From: Procambarus clarkii
Taxonomy: Eukaryota; Arthropoda; Malacostraca; Decapoda; Cambaridae
Assembly: GCF_040958095.1 (NCBI RefSeq)
Contig: NC_091193.1
Coordinates: forward strand, 28,162,154 to 28,226,153
Reading direction: 5' to 3'
Length of the DNA stretch: 64,000 nucleotides
Below are positions 43,487 to 55,189 of this stretch, one piece after another. The notes under the pieces are model-generated. The model was given only the letters and a program-made list of their open reading frames with translations. It did no database searches and was not told where the DNA came from. The translations under genes and the position numbers were made by a program. Each line of letters opens with the position of its first letter. Within the stretch, counting starts at the first letter, position 1.

Positions 43487-46402
43487 CTCTCCCCCTTGTA
43501 CTGCTCTCCCCCTTGTACTGCTCTCCCCCTTGTACTGCTCTCCCCCTTGTACTGCTCTCTCCCTTGTACTGCTCTCTCCCTTGTACTGCTCTCTCCCTTG
43601 TACTGCTCTCTCCCTTGTACTGCTCTCTCCCTTGTACTGCTCTCTCCCTTGTACTGCTCTCCCCCTTGTACTGCTCTATCCCTTGTACTGCTCTCCCCCT
43701 TGTACTGCTCTCTCCCTTGTACTGCTCTCTCCCTTGTACTGCTCTCCCCCTTGTACTGCTCTCCCCCTTGTACTGCTCTCTCCCTTGTACTGCTCTCCCC
43801 CTTGTACTGCTCTCCCCCTTGTACTGCTCTCCCCCTTGTACTGCTCTCCCCCTTGTACTGCTCTCCCCCTTGTACTGCTCTCTCCCTTGTACTGCTCTCC
43901 CCCTTGTACTGCTCTCCCCCTTGTACTGCTCTCCCCCTTGTACTGCTCTCCCCCTTGTACTGCTCTCCCCCTTGTACTGCTCTCCCCCTTGTACTGCTCT
44001 CCCCCTTGTACTGCTCTCTCCCTTTTACTGCTCTCCCCCTTGTACTGCTCTCTCCCTTGTACTGCTCTCCCCCTTGTACTGCTCTCTCCCTTGTTCTGCT
44101 CTCCCCCTTGTACTGCTCTCTCCCTTGTTCTGCTCTCCCCCTTGTACTGCTCTCTCCCTTGTACTGCTCTCCCCCTTGTACTGCTCTCTCCCTTGTACTG
44201 CTCTCTCTCTTGTACTGCTCTCCCCCTTGTACTGCTCTCCCCCTTGTACTGCTCTCCCCCTTGTACTGCTCTCTCCCTTGTACTGCTCTCCCCCTTGTAC
44301 TGCTCTCTCCCTTGTACTGCTCTCCCCCTTGTACTGCTCTCCCCCTTGTACTGCTCTCTCCCTTGTACTGCTCTCCCCCTTGTACTGCTCTCACTTGTAC
44401 TGCTCTCCCCCTTGTACTGCTCTCTCCCTTGTACTGCTCTCTCCCTTGTACTGCTCTCTCCCTTGTACTGCTCTCTCCCTTGTACTGCTCTCTCCCTTGT
44501 ACTGCTCTCTCCCTTGTATTGCTCTCCCCCTTGTACTGCTCTCTCCCTTGTACTGCTCTCCCCCTTGTACTGCTCTCTCCCTTGTACTGCTCTCTCTCTT
44601 GTACTGCTCTCCCCCTTGTACTGCTCTCTCCCTTGTACTGCTCTCTCCCTTGTACTGCTCTCTCCCTTGTACTGCTCTCTCCCTTGTACTGCTCTCTCCC
44701 TTGTACTGCTCTCCCCCTTGTACTGCTCTCCCCCTTGTACTGCTCTCCCCCTTGTACTGCTCTCCCCCTTGTACTGCTCTCCCCCTTGTTCTGCTCTCCC
44801 CCTTGTACTGCTCTCTCCCTTGTACTGCTCTCTCCCTTGTACTGCTCTCTCCCTTGTACTGCTCTCTCCCTTGTACTCCTCTCCCCCTTGTACTGCTCTC
44901 CCCCTTGTACTGCTCTCCCCCTTGTACTGCTCTCCCCCTTGTACTGCTCTCCCCCTTGTACTGCTCTCTCCCTTGTACTGCTCTCTCCCTTGTACTGCTC
45001 TCCCCCTTGTACTGCTCTCCCCCTTGTACTGCTCTCTCCCTTGTACTGCTCTCCCCCTTGTACTGCTCTCCCCCTTGTACTGCTCTCTCCCTTGTACTGC
45101 TCTCCCCTTGTACTGCTCTCCCCCTTGTACTGCTCTCCCCCTTGTACTGCTCTCCCCCTTGTACTGCTCTCCCCCTTGTACTGCTCTCCCCCTTGTACTG
45201 CTCTCTCCCTTGTACTGCTCTCCCCCTTGTACTGCTCTCCCCCTTGTACTGCTCTCTCCCTTGTACTGCTCTCTCCCTTGTACTGCTCTCTCCCTTGTAC
45301 TGCTCTCCCCCTTGTACTGCTCTCCCCCTTGTTCTGCTCTCCCCCTTGTACTGCTCTCCCCCTTGTACTGCTCTCCCCCTTGTACTGCTCTCCCCCTTGT
45401 ACTGCTCTCCCCCTTGTACTGCTCTCCCCCTTGTACTGCTCTCCCCCTTGTACTGCTCTCCTCCTTGTACTGCTCTCCCCCTTGTACTGCTCTCCCCCTT
45501 GTACTGCTCTCCCCCTTGTACTGCTCTCTCCCTTGTACTGCTCTCTCTCTTGTACTGCTCTCCGCCTCGTACTGCTCTCTCCCTTGTACTGCTCTCTCCC
45601 TTGTTTTGCTCTCTCCTTTGTACTGCTCTCCCCCTTGTACTGCTCTCCCCCTTGTACTGCTCTCCCCCTTGTACTGCTCTCTCCCTTGTACTGCTCTCCC
45701 CCTTGTACTGCTCTCTCCCTTATACTGCTCTCTCCCTTATACTGCTCTCCCCCTTGTACTGCTCTCCCCCTTGTACTGCTCTCTCCCTTGTACTGCTCTC
45801 TCCCTTGTACTGCTCTCTCCCTTGTACTGCTCTCTCCCTTGTACTGCTCTCCCCCTTGTACTGCTCTCCCCCTTGTACTGCTCTCCCCCTTGTACTGCTC
45901 TCTCCCTTGTACTGCTCTCCCCCTTGTACTGCTCTCCCCCTTGTACTGCTGTCTCCCTTGTACTGCTCTCCCCCTTGTACTGCTCTCCCCCTTGTACTGC
46001 TCTCCCCCTTGTACTGCTCTCCCCCTTGTACTGCTCTCCCCCTTGTACTGCTCTCTCCCTTGTACTGCTCTCCCCCTTGTACTGCTCTCCCCCTTGTACT
46101 GCTCTCTCCCTTGTACTGCTCTCTCCCTTGTACTGCTCTCCCCCTTGTACTGCTCTCCCCCTTGTACTGCTCTCCCCCTTGTACTGCTCTCCCCCTTGTA
46201 CTGCTCTCCCCCTTGTACTGCTCTCCCCCTTGTACTGCTCTCCCCCTTGTACTGCTCTCCCCCTTGTACTGCTCTCCCCCTTGTACTGCTCTCCCCCTTG
46301 TATTGCTCTCTCCCTTGTACTGCTCTCCCCCTTGTACTGCTCTCCCCCTTGTACTGCTCTCCCCCTTGTACTGCTCTCCCCCTTGTACTGCTCTCCCCCT
46401 TG
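43487..46402 (+). repeat. Minisatellite, 17-bp units, ~170 copies
   Basis: The unit is ctctcYcccttgtactg, with C or T at the sixth base making up most of the variation. Rare changes include ttgttctg, ttatactg and ttgtattg. Two length variants were noticed: a 15-bp unit near 44388 and a 16-bp unit near 45101. Stop codons are absent on both strands over long distances, so very long open frames with 17-residue periodicity arise, without any gene. Confidence 0.97.
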
Positions 46403-46915
46403 CACTACTCTCTCCCATCCTTGCACTACTCTCTCCCATCCTTGCACTACTCTCTCCCATCCTTGCACTACTCTCTCCCATCCTTGCACTACTCTCTCCC
46501 ATCCTTGCACTACTCTCTCCCATCCTTGCACTACTCTCTCCCATCCTTGCACTACTCTCTCCCATCCTTGCACTACTCTCTCCCATCCTTGCACTACTCT
46601 CTCCCATCCTTGCACTACTCTCTCCCATCCTTGCACTACTCTCTCCCATCCTTGCACTACTCTCTCCCATCCTTGCACTACTCTCTCCCATCCTTGCACT
46701 ACTCTCTCCCATCCTTGCACTACTTTCTCCCATCCTTGCACTACTCTCTCCCATCCTTGCACTACTCTCTCCCATCCTTGCACTACTCTCTCCCATCCTT
46801 GCACTACTCTCTCCCATCCGTCTACTACTGTCTCCCATCCGTGTACTACTCTCTCCTACCCGTGTACTATTCTCTCCCATCCGTCTACTACTCTCTCCCA
46901 TCCTTGCACTGTTCT
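46403..46915 (+). repeat. Minisatellite, 21-bp units, ~24 copies
   Basis: The unit is cactactctctcccatcctt plus g. Compared with the preceding 17-mer it adds atcc after ctctctccc and changes gtactg to cacta. It directly abuts the 17-mer array. The last units (46820-46910) diverge (ccgtctactac, ccgtgtactac). From 46930 to 48110 I see AT-rich DNA with no gene. Confidence 0.95.
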
Positions 46916-48257
46916 CCCAATATATTAAAGTCCTTGACTTCATTTAACGCGTCACGATGATTCCAGTAATCACAATTTAACTACTGTATCTGTTATTTTT
47001 CATGAAATGTAAATGCTGAACTGTATTTTGCTTGATGCTTTCATATATGCTTCACAATAGTGAAAGTGGCCTGTTGTATGTAATTAATGATAATTCCCAC
47101 ATGGACATGGCTCCCCTACATGAAGTTCACAAGCACTGCCTGATAACTAATCTGTGGTAACTAGAGCTTCTCTTTCCAGTATTATCTGCAATGGCATCCT
47201 GTTGTCTCTCCTGAGCTGCGTGGATGTGTTATTTTTACTGTGTTAAAGTGATTGCTCTCTCTTGGTGTCCTATTAACCTCTTTATTGAATATGAACAATA
47301 ATTAATATGAATTTTGCTTATTTGGTGAAGAAAGTGTTTCAGTAAATGCTGGCTGTAAATAATATCAGTGTCATTTGTGTTCATTGAGAACAAAATTTGT
47401 GTGAAGTTTGCTACAGTACTTGTATGTTGTCATCTCTCTGTAATCTTCAAGACTTTACAGTGGCCAGTCATGGTTTTGTGGTACTTCTCTGATGCTTGTA
47501 AGTTGTAATTTGTTTGTGTGTGCAGTACATGATAAACCATCAATGAAGATGGCCTGTTGAACAAATTTGCAGCAGTTGCAAGGAGGTTGCAAATGCATTT
47601 CTAACAGTTAACAAGAATAGTCATAACAATTTACATATACAGTATTGATGAATGAGAACCAATTTGCATGTGGAATGTGGCAAAATATGGTAGGAAGCAT
47701 TTTTTGTATTGCAGGAGAAATGCAAGTTGTAATACTTTGGTGTTTTTAAGGTGTAGTAGTGGGTGATAGAAGCTGTGTGAATGGTCACAATATGTGGAAT
47801 CATAGGAAATAATGTTAAGGATATGGAAGAGAATGGGAGGAGGATACATGAGGTTAAACTGCCATTATTAGTCGCTTTGGCAAAACAAACATTTGATAAA
47901 CTGTAAACAATAATTTCTTTTTTTATCTCTGCTTCTCGTGTGCAATTATCAATGTCTTTATGTAAATGAGTTTGATAAATATACTTACTTTAAGATAAAA
48001 TACTTTCACAATTATGCATTTGTGAATTGAGTTGACCCGCCTGCATATGCATTTGTGAAATTTATGTAAATAATTACACCAAGTCTTTTGCACTCTTTTG
48101 CAAATTTTTTAGGAAATTTTATCTATGGGTGGACAGAGCAGCAGAAAAGATAAAAATCATAGAAAAAATAGTAGGATTAGGAGAAGGCCTAAATTCAAAG
48201 GAGCATGTTAGGGATTTTAGGAGGATAGGAAAATATGAGAATGACAAGAACTGCCCT

Positions 48258-49847
48258 TTAACCATTAAAGTGCGCATCACGTTATATGACGTGTTGGACG
48301 TTGTTCCAGTCAACTGCGCATCACGTCATATGATGTGTTGGAGTACTACACAAGATTTAAACGGCCCGTGGATACACGGGGTTCACCACACCTTCATCAG
48401 GGCTCTTGTAAACAGACGCCATTTTTAAAAAAAATCGTGGGCCAAACTCCCGGGTGTTATTGGCCTCAGTATTGAGTGAGCAACCATGCCTGACGCACGC
48501 AGCATGAGCTAACAGCACTGCTGTTCAGCTTGTGACCACAGCATCGCCTAAAAATGCCAAATATACTTGTTCATGCTACAGTATTATGTAGCGATGATAT
48601 TATTACAGAAGACCCCTGACTGTGATAAAACTGACCAGGGTTCTGATAATAGCAGGATTGTGGTGATATTTAGCGCTGTGCCATGGAGGGAAGAGTAATG
48701 CTGTGGGAGGGAGGGTGGTGGCGATGTCTTTTGAGTGTGTGTGGCCACCTTTTATTGACTGCACTCAGCATACCAACTTAGTGGTTCGCTATGGTGAACA
48801 CAAATGTAGATACTTATATATAACGTGTGTATAGAGGGTATAAACAGCAAGAGAAGGTTTGGAGCCGCCATTTTGGTGAGGGCGGTGGCGTCGTCTGCAC
48901 GACGCCACCGTGCAGACGATGGTGTTGTTTTCAGGTTACCACGATGGTCTTTGGGCATCATACCAGTTTATTTGTACAAGTATGGTGAATAAAACAGGTA
49001 GATATTTATATATAATGTGTGTATATAGCGTAATAACACCACACAGTATTGTTGGAGGAGAAATATTAGTGCGTCTGGCCTTGAGGGTGGCAGCCATCAG
49101 CTGACTGTGTGAGGTCCTATGTCTTTGTGCCTTTACTCACCATACAAGCTTAGATGTACAGTTATGGTGAACAAAACATGTAAATACTTATATATAACGT
49201 CTGTATATAGTGAATTATAGCAAAAACAGTATTGTGGGAGGAGAATGTGGGTGAGTCAGATGACTGGAGGGAGGGCGGGAGTGGCTGGCTGGTACACGGC
49301 GGTCACGCCTCGTTACTTTTTGACTCATAATAGCTACTTAGTGGTTCGTTATAGGGAACAAAACATGCAGATACTTATATATAACCTGTGCTTATAGTGT
49401 AATAACCGACAAAGTATTTGTTCACTGATTGATGAACATAATTGAATCAACAATATGCACACCATATTTTTGAGTACAGCAATGATTCACTCATTTTATT
49501 ATATAAATATATCAAACTACACACTATTGAATAATATTACAGCAAAAAAACTATGAAAATCAATCAGAGACATTGAAATAATTAGGTAATTATCTCTTTG
49601 TGGCAACTCCGGCCTGACAGCTGGCGAGCAACAGACCGCCTGGGACGCACGCTGAGTCAGCGCCTATAATTTGCCAGACTTCCCCGCCCTATAGCGGGCA
49701 ATATATGCCACTTACGATTTTTTATTATTTTTCCCGTGATCAGTGAACACAAATTAACAGGTTAGGAAGAAAAAATATATTTTTTTTTTTTTCCAAAATG
49801 ACATGCGCCCGTGGGGATGACAGGATATTAAACCCTGAGCATGTTAA
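48258..49847. mobile_element. piggyBac-type non-autonomous element P3 (TTAA)
   Basis: TTAA at 48258-48261 and 49844-49847 bounds a 1.6-kb block, and the uninterrupted LINE sequence with a single TTAA is seen at 61070. The two inner ends (ccattaaagtgcgc and, inverse, catgctcagggtttaat) match only weakly. It contains four ~185-bp repeats and shares its start with P5 (acagacgccat near 48412, as near 53460). No transposase was seen. Confidence 0.75.
48765..49425 (+). repeat. Four ~185-bp internal repeats in P3
   Basis: Repeats start near 48768, 48950, 49138 and 49325. Each holds a tatggtgaacaaaacatgta-like block, then atacttatatataacgtgtg and a purine-rich stretch with ggaggag. Related repeats are in P5 (about 53965 and 54150) and P6 (about 56505, 56680 and 56868). 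Confidence 0.7.
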
Positions 49848-50180
49848 GGGTGACGTTTAATGGAGTGAACTATACAACAGAAGTGCTTCGGAATACCAGA
49901 AAATTGCAATGTGATAAGGATGGCAAACTTCGGTCAGTAAGACAGGACCTCTTAAAAGAGGACAGAGAATAGCTGAAAATGAACCTCATTGAAGTGAAAT
50001 ATCTAAATGGGAATAGAAATGAGGAAGAAAGGAATTCTTTTTTCTATAGTGTCAAGGACTAGAAAGCTTGTGAAATGGTACATAAAGACAAAGCAACAAA
50101 ATCATTCAAGGAAGGGGGTGTAAAGAACAAAGGGAAGGGGAACTTATTCCTGAAAATAGTACATACAGGGGTACTTTGGT

Positions 50181-51688
50181 TTAACCCCTTAACTGCTCCA
50201 ACCAAGTATTCTCGGTCAGCGGGAAACTGCACCAACCAAGAAAACTCGTTTTGATTTCTCCGTACCCATTCTAAATGTGTGCGAGGTTGGTTGTGTACGA
50301 AATGGTCTCATAGGACCTCTAGTGAGAGGCAGCCATCTTGGAAAAAATTCCCAGAATGCCCTAGGGCTGCTGGCTGGGTTAGTACTGAATGAGCAACCAT
50401 GGGTGGAGCACTATGGCTCCCAAACACCTGTCTGACGCGATGTTGAAAGATAACGCTCTGTCGGTAAAATTCAAACCTTATTGTTTGAAGAACATAAGGG
50501 TCATAATATTGGTGAAGCTAGGTGCAATAAGAACCTAACACAAAGGTCGGATGCAAGTGATACAGCACCAATGAGGATGATACAGCGAGCGTATCCAGTT
50601 GTAACTCTGAGCGTCACCCTTGCAATCCTTTGCTATCTCCAATTTATTTAGATGATACATAGATGAATCGTTTTCTGCATTCAGTGATGATGCATCTGAT
50701 ACAAGTAGCATAGATGAACAGTGTTAGCAGCTTCCATGGTGGTGTTTTCTATACATATTTTCAAGAATAGCTGAATCTCTTCCTGACGGACACTTTTTGA
50801 GGCTAGCTGAATCTCTTTCTGACTGACGGACACTCTTTGAGGCAAGCTGAATCTCTTCCGGTGTGGGACCATACAAAGCGATCTTTTCCATACTACCTTA
50901 CAAATTGAACTTTTCCTATAATCTTTTCAATACTACTTTATGCTTTACAAGCTTAGCTACATACAACCTACAAGTACTAAAGCCACGGGTGTATGTGAGT
51001 GCGTTATTTGCAAGCACACAGAATGAAGAAACGGGAAGCGAAATTTTATCTGTACCTGGTGCACTGAGAGCGAAGTCGCGCTGTGTACCATTGGCTACTT
51101 CGTTTATTATTACTCACTTCCGAAGTACTGAGTATGTAATACAATGTGTTACTGTGTAAATAGTGTGTGAAACTGTACATATTGTAATTTTAGGGAATTT
51201 TTAACAAGTAATATTGCGACAATAAACATTTATTGTGGACACATTACTGACACATGTATCACAGTTCCATGGAACATTATGAACGTTCTACTGTATACAT
51301 ATTGTAAAGGACACAAATATGCATCATATATGATAAAAAAACAAATAAAACCACATTGGAAATACATAGAAAAAACAAATAAAACCACATTAAAAATACA
51401 TAGAACAAATAATTTAAAATACATTTGTGGCAACACCTGGTGCTTGAATGCCCTGCGCGACTGTGTCTGGGCGATTCATGCACGGGTGACCAGGCCCTGA
51501 TGACATTATAGCGCACCTTTGTCCACATCCCCACTGCCAAAGTAAGTGGAATTTGGTATTTATTTTTACATAGACGTGTTCAGGGATGGGAATTTATCAT
51601 TTTACATGGAAAAGCAATTTTTTGGGGAACACTTTATTTCATGCGCACGGGGAATTTCACAATAAACTCGGCGCAGCACGGTGGTTAA
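50181..51688. mobile_element. piggyBac-type element P4 in the Tigger left end
   Basis: TTAA at 50181-50184 and 51685-51688. The uninterrupted Tigger end can be read at 32106-32170. Inside are a short acidic peptide (YIDESFSAFSDDASDTSSID, about 50655-50725), typical of a piggyBac N-terminus, and a decayed C-terminal piece (ALCTIGYF, about 51075), with the catalytic core missing. It is homologous to P8 over most of its length. Confidence 0.75.
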
Positions 51689-51854
51689 GATTTTAATCCG
51701 TTCCTGGAGACGGCTCGTAACCCGAAGCTAATTTCCCCATAAGAAATAATCAGAAATGAATTAATCCGTTCCTGACTATCCAAAAACCTCACTTCAAACT
51801 AAATTTTATACTTAATTCATCTAAATAAACCTAAAAAACTATGTTCACGTTATT

Positions 51855-53317
51855 ACTTACCCTTGCGGTTGAATGCTGTAGGCGTATGGAAGATGGTGAT
51901 GAGGGGGAGGAGGAGAGGTGTTACTGTTTGGAAGGGGAGTCCCCTTCCATTATAACATCAGGCAGTGAGGACCTCTCTGGAGTGCATTCTCTGGCACGTT
52001 TTGCCTGCATACCACTAGGTCCTGATTGTGGCTCACTGCTCGATGTTCTCACAACAAATCTGCCCATGGAAGATTGTTTTCCCTTCTTCGCAAGATGTCT
52101 CAGTAGTGAGGCATCTCATTGTCATTAAAAAGATTAATGCAACGGCCTACTACAGCTTTCTCTGGGTGAGACTTTTCAATAAAAGTTTGCATTTCTTTCC
52201 ACATCTGACACCACTTCTTAATGGTTGCAGAAGGGACATTCTGTACTGCCTCCTCCTCCTCCACTGGAGAAACATCCTGAGCTGGGTCTTCTTGCTGTTT
52301 CTTTTGAAGGGCTTGGAGTTCTTCGGTGGTCAGTTCTTCGTTGTGTTCTTCCACTAACTCTTCAAGATCATCACCATCCAATTCCAAGCCCATTTGCCGG
52401 CCCAGAGTAACAATTTCCTCAACAATAGGCACATGATTTACAGGCTCAAACTCCTCAAAGTCTAGTTCTGTCACACATTCAGGCCACAATTTTCTCCAGC
52501 CAGAGATCAGGGTTCTTTGAGTCACTTCTTGCCAGGCTTTGTCAATGAGTTTTAAAGCACTACAAACTTTAAAATGGTCTTTCCAGAACTCTTTGAGGGT
52601 GAGTTTTGTGGCTTCAGTCACTTCAAAACATTTCCGGAAAAGTGCCCTTTCATAAAGTTTCTTAAAATTCGCTATGATTTTCTGGTCCATAGGCTGAATT
52701 AGAGGAGTGGTGTTAGGAGGAAGGAACTTTACTGTGAGAAATTTACTGTATCTGTGCAACAATTCATCTTCCAATCCTGGAGGATGAGCAGGAGCATTGT
52801 CGAGAAGCAGGGCCTTGAGTGGGAAATGTTTCTCCTGCAGATATTTTTCTATGGCAGGGCACACCACTTCATTCACCCACTCCGAAAAAAAATCATAGTC
52901 ACCCATGCCCTTTTATTAGCCTTCCACATCACACACAAATGGGTTTTCTGCACTTTATACTGTTTGAAAACCCTTGGATTTTCAGAATGATACACTAGCA
53001 AGGGTTTAATTTTCAAATCGCCACTCACATTTGAACACAGCACAAGCGTAAACCTATCTTTCATAGGCTTGTGTCCGGGCAAGGATTTTTCCTCTTTGGT
53101 AATGTATGTCCTTTTAGGCAATCTTTTCCAGAACAGTCCTGTTTCATCACAATTAAACACCTATTGCGGTAAGTATCCCTCAGCCTCTGCAAACTCTTTA
53201 AATTCTTCAATAAATCTTTCAGCCGCTGGTTTGTCTGAGCTGGCAGCCTCCCCATGCCTCGCAACACTATGGATACCACTTCTTTTTCTAAATTTTTCAA
53301 ACCATCCCCTGCTTGCC
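51855..53317 (-). pseudogene. Tigger-type transposase, catalytic and C-terminal part
   Basis: From 53317 on the minus strand: SRGWFEKFRKRSGIHSVARH, AERFIEEFKEFAEAEGYL, NCDETGLFWKRLPKRTYITK (first catalytic D, about 53150), MKDRFTLVLCSNVSGDLKIK, ALLLDNAPAHPPGLEDELL (second D, about 52790) and LIQPMDQKIIANFKKLYERA (third acidic site, about 52700). A C-terminal region follows with EELTTEELQAL, and an early stop after NDNEMPHY (52100). A frameshift near 52880 separates two halves. The DDE enzyme would cut and paste the element at TA. Confidence 0.8.
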
Positions 53318-54851
53318 TTAACCCTTAAACTGCGCAACGCGCCTGCAGGCCCACGTCTGGTTTGCGCAACGCGCCTCCGGGTATTTTTATTTTTCACGTT
53401 CCATTCAAAACTCCCGCGGCTACGTGGGGTTCACATCAGCTTCCTCAGGGCTCTTGTAAACAGACGCCATCTTTAAAAAATATCGTGGTCCATATTCCCG
53501 GGTGTTGGAGCCTCAGTAGTGAGTGAGCAACCAAGGCCGGCGCATGCAGTATGAGCGCACAGCACTGCTGTTCAGTGTGTGACCACAGCATCGCCTAATA
53601 ATGTCAAAATATATATATAATCTGTATTATTTAGCCATGATAGTATTATAGAAGAGCCTGAGTGTGATAATGACTGGGTACAATGTTCAAATATCAGTGA
53701 TTCAATGCTGTTCACGGTGTTCACAGCGCTAGCCACAGCACCACAGCATTATTTCGTCCATCTAGGAATCTTCAAATGACTTCTTAGGTTCCTTTTCAAA
53801 ATAAACGTGTGGTCAATTATTCATTTACAGGAATTAGTGACCAGGATTGTGGTTATAATTAGCATTGTGCGTAGTATTGTGGAAGGAGGAATTTTGGTGA
53901 GGGAGGGAGGGAGAGAATTGAGGTAGCCTCCACTGTGTGTGGGAGCCACTCTTGTTTTGCTCACCATACTAGCTCAGTGGTTCACTATGGGGAACACATA
54001 TGTACATGGGTATATAAAGTGTGTGTATATAGTATAATAACAGCAACAAGAGTATGTTGGGAGGAGCTATTTTTGTGAGGGAGGTGACGTCGTAATCGTA
54101 ACGTCGTCTGCTGTGTGATTTCTCATGCATTGTATGGTAGCAACTGTACTGTTTGGACACAATACCGACTTGCTTGCATAGTTCTGGTGAATAAAACATG
54201 TAGATAGGTATACATAACATATGTAAATAGTGTAATATAACAGTAAGAGTATGGTGGGAGGAGGGGTGATGGCGAGTACGATGTTGGAGAAGAGAGGGAG
54301 GACTGGCTGGCTGGGTGTGGCAGCTCACACTTGCGGAGTTGTGTGTGTGTTGATGGTGAAAGTATATAGTGTGTGACAGTGTATAGTGTGTAAATAGATT
54401 GTATATATACATAAATTAGCATGATACATGGTAAATATGTGCAACATACGTGTACACAAGTGTCTTGCACGTAACACAGTGTCTTCGGACAGTACGGATG
54501 TTTTACTGCCATAATATAGTGTACGTGTTCATTATACATAGGATTAGCACGTAAAAACAAATAAAATGTTTTTGGAACTGTGCGCAAAAAATGAACAAAA
54601 ACATATTCGTGGCAACTCGCGCGCCACGCCCCGGGCGCCCTACTGGCCCTGGGAGCGTACGTCACGGGCGAATGGGGAATGATATCACGCCCCAACTTAC
54701 GGACCCCATAGCAGCCAAAGTAAGTACAATTTCAATTTTTTTTTTACATCAGGGAAGGGTTTTTGACACTGGAAATTTTTTTTTTAGAGAATTTGTTTCC
54801 TGCGCACTGCTGGGGGTGTCATATTTGGAGGCAACGCAGTTAAGGGGTTAA
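53318..54851. mobile_element. piggyBac-type element P5 in Tigger transposase
   Basis: TTAA at 53318-53321 and 54848-54851. The ends TTAACCCTTAAACTGCGCAA and, inverse, TTAACCCCTTAACTGCGTTG are good inverted repeats. The empty site gccTTAAactctttcg can be read at 35555. It has two ~185-bp repeats and a right half like P9. No coding core was seen. P7 (59945-60715) is a shorter inverted relative. Confidence 0.85.
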
Positions 54852-55065
54852 AGTCTATCGTATCTGCATTCATTCGGGGGGTTTTCTTTACAAAGTCTTC
54901 GTGCAATACCCTGGCTTTCTCACAAATGATGGCCTCTGAAACGCAACAACACGTACACCATGTTCATGCTTCCGAATGATCTCTTGCTTTTCCTCTATTG
55001 TCATCCTCACATGCGATTTCTTGCCTTGAACCTTACCACTGGCTTTCTTGGGACCCATTGCAAGA
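54852..55065 (-). pseudogene. Tigger-type transposase N-terminus
   Basis: The start MGPKKASGKVQGKKSHVRMT (about 55056), then IEEKQEIIRKHEHGVRV, a psq/HTH-like entry. A short deletion or frame change follows at about 54945, after which KARVLHEDFVKK-type sequence leads to P5 at 54851. It continues at 53317. Confidence 0.75.
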
Positions 55066-55189
55066 TATATAATAACAAATTTTATGCTCAAATAGCAAAA
55101 AATCCAAAAAGAAACAGTAAATCCTTGTGAAGAATTCAGGCGGGACAGTCACTGGGCGCGAGGCACTGGTAATACACTTTCACTGGGCG

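Larger units (their letters stand above)
48119..50160 (+). mobile_element. LINE-A-type ORF1 fragment, split by P3
   Basis: Left piece (48119-48257): VDRAAEKIKIIEKIVGLGEG, then DFRRIGKYENDKN. Right piece (49848-50110): GVNYTTEVLRNTRKLQCDKD, then RSVRQDL and NRNEEERNSFFYSV. Joined at TTAA they align with the minus-strand copy at 60809-61193. Stops (about 49970 and 50060) show decay. The orientation is opposite to the other LINE-A copies. Confidence 0.75.
50166..55180 (-). mobile_element. Tigger-like element, near full gene, split by P4 and P5
   Basis: The left terminus caggggtactttgg starts at 50166. P4 sits 15 bases inside the end, and P5 sits within the transposase. The gene runs on the minus strand from about 55060 (start) to about 51860 (C-terminus). 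The right end is lost: a short duplicated cactgggcgcgaggcact (55148 and 55179) leads into rearranged LINE-A. This is the most complete Tigger copy here. Confidence 0.8.

Noticed and set aside
43487-46402. Regular short repeats that might suggest a CRISPR array
   Set aside because: Units are contiguous 17-mers without unique spacers, in an animal-type genome. It is a minisatellite.
42034-46947. A 1,637-codon open frame
   Set aside because: It runs through three minisatellites whose units lack stop codons. Several frames on both strands are open in the same way, with 17- or 29-residue periodicity. There is no domain and no splice or start evidence.
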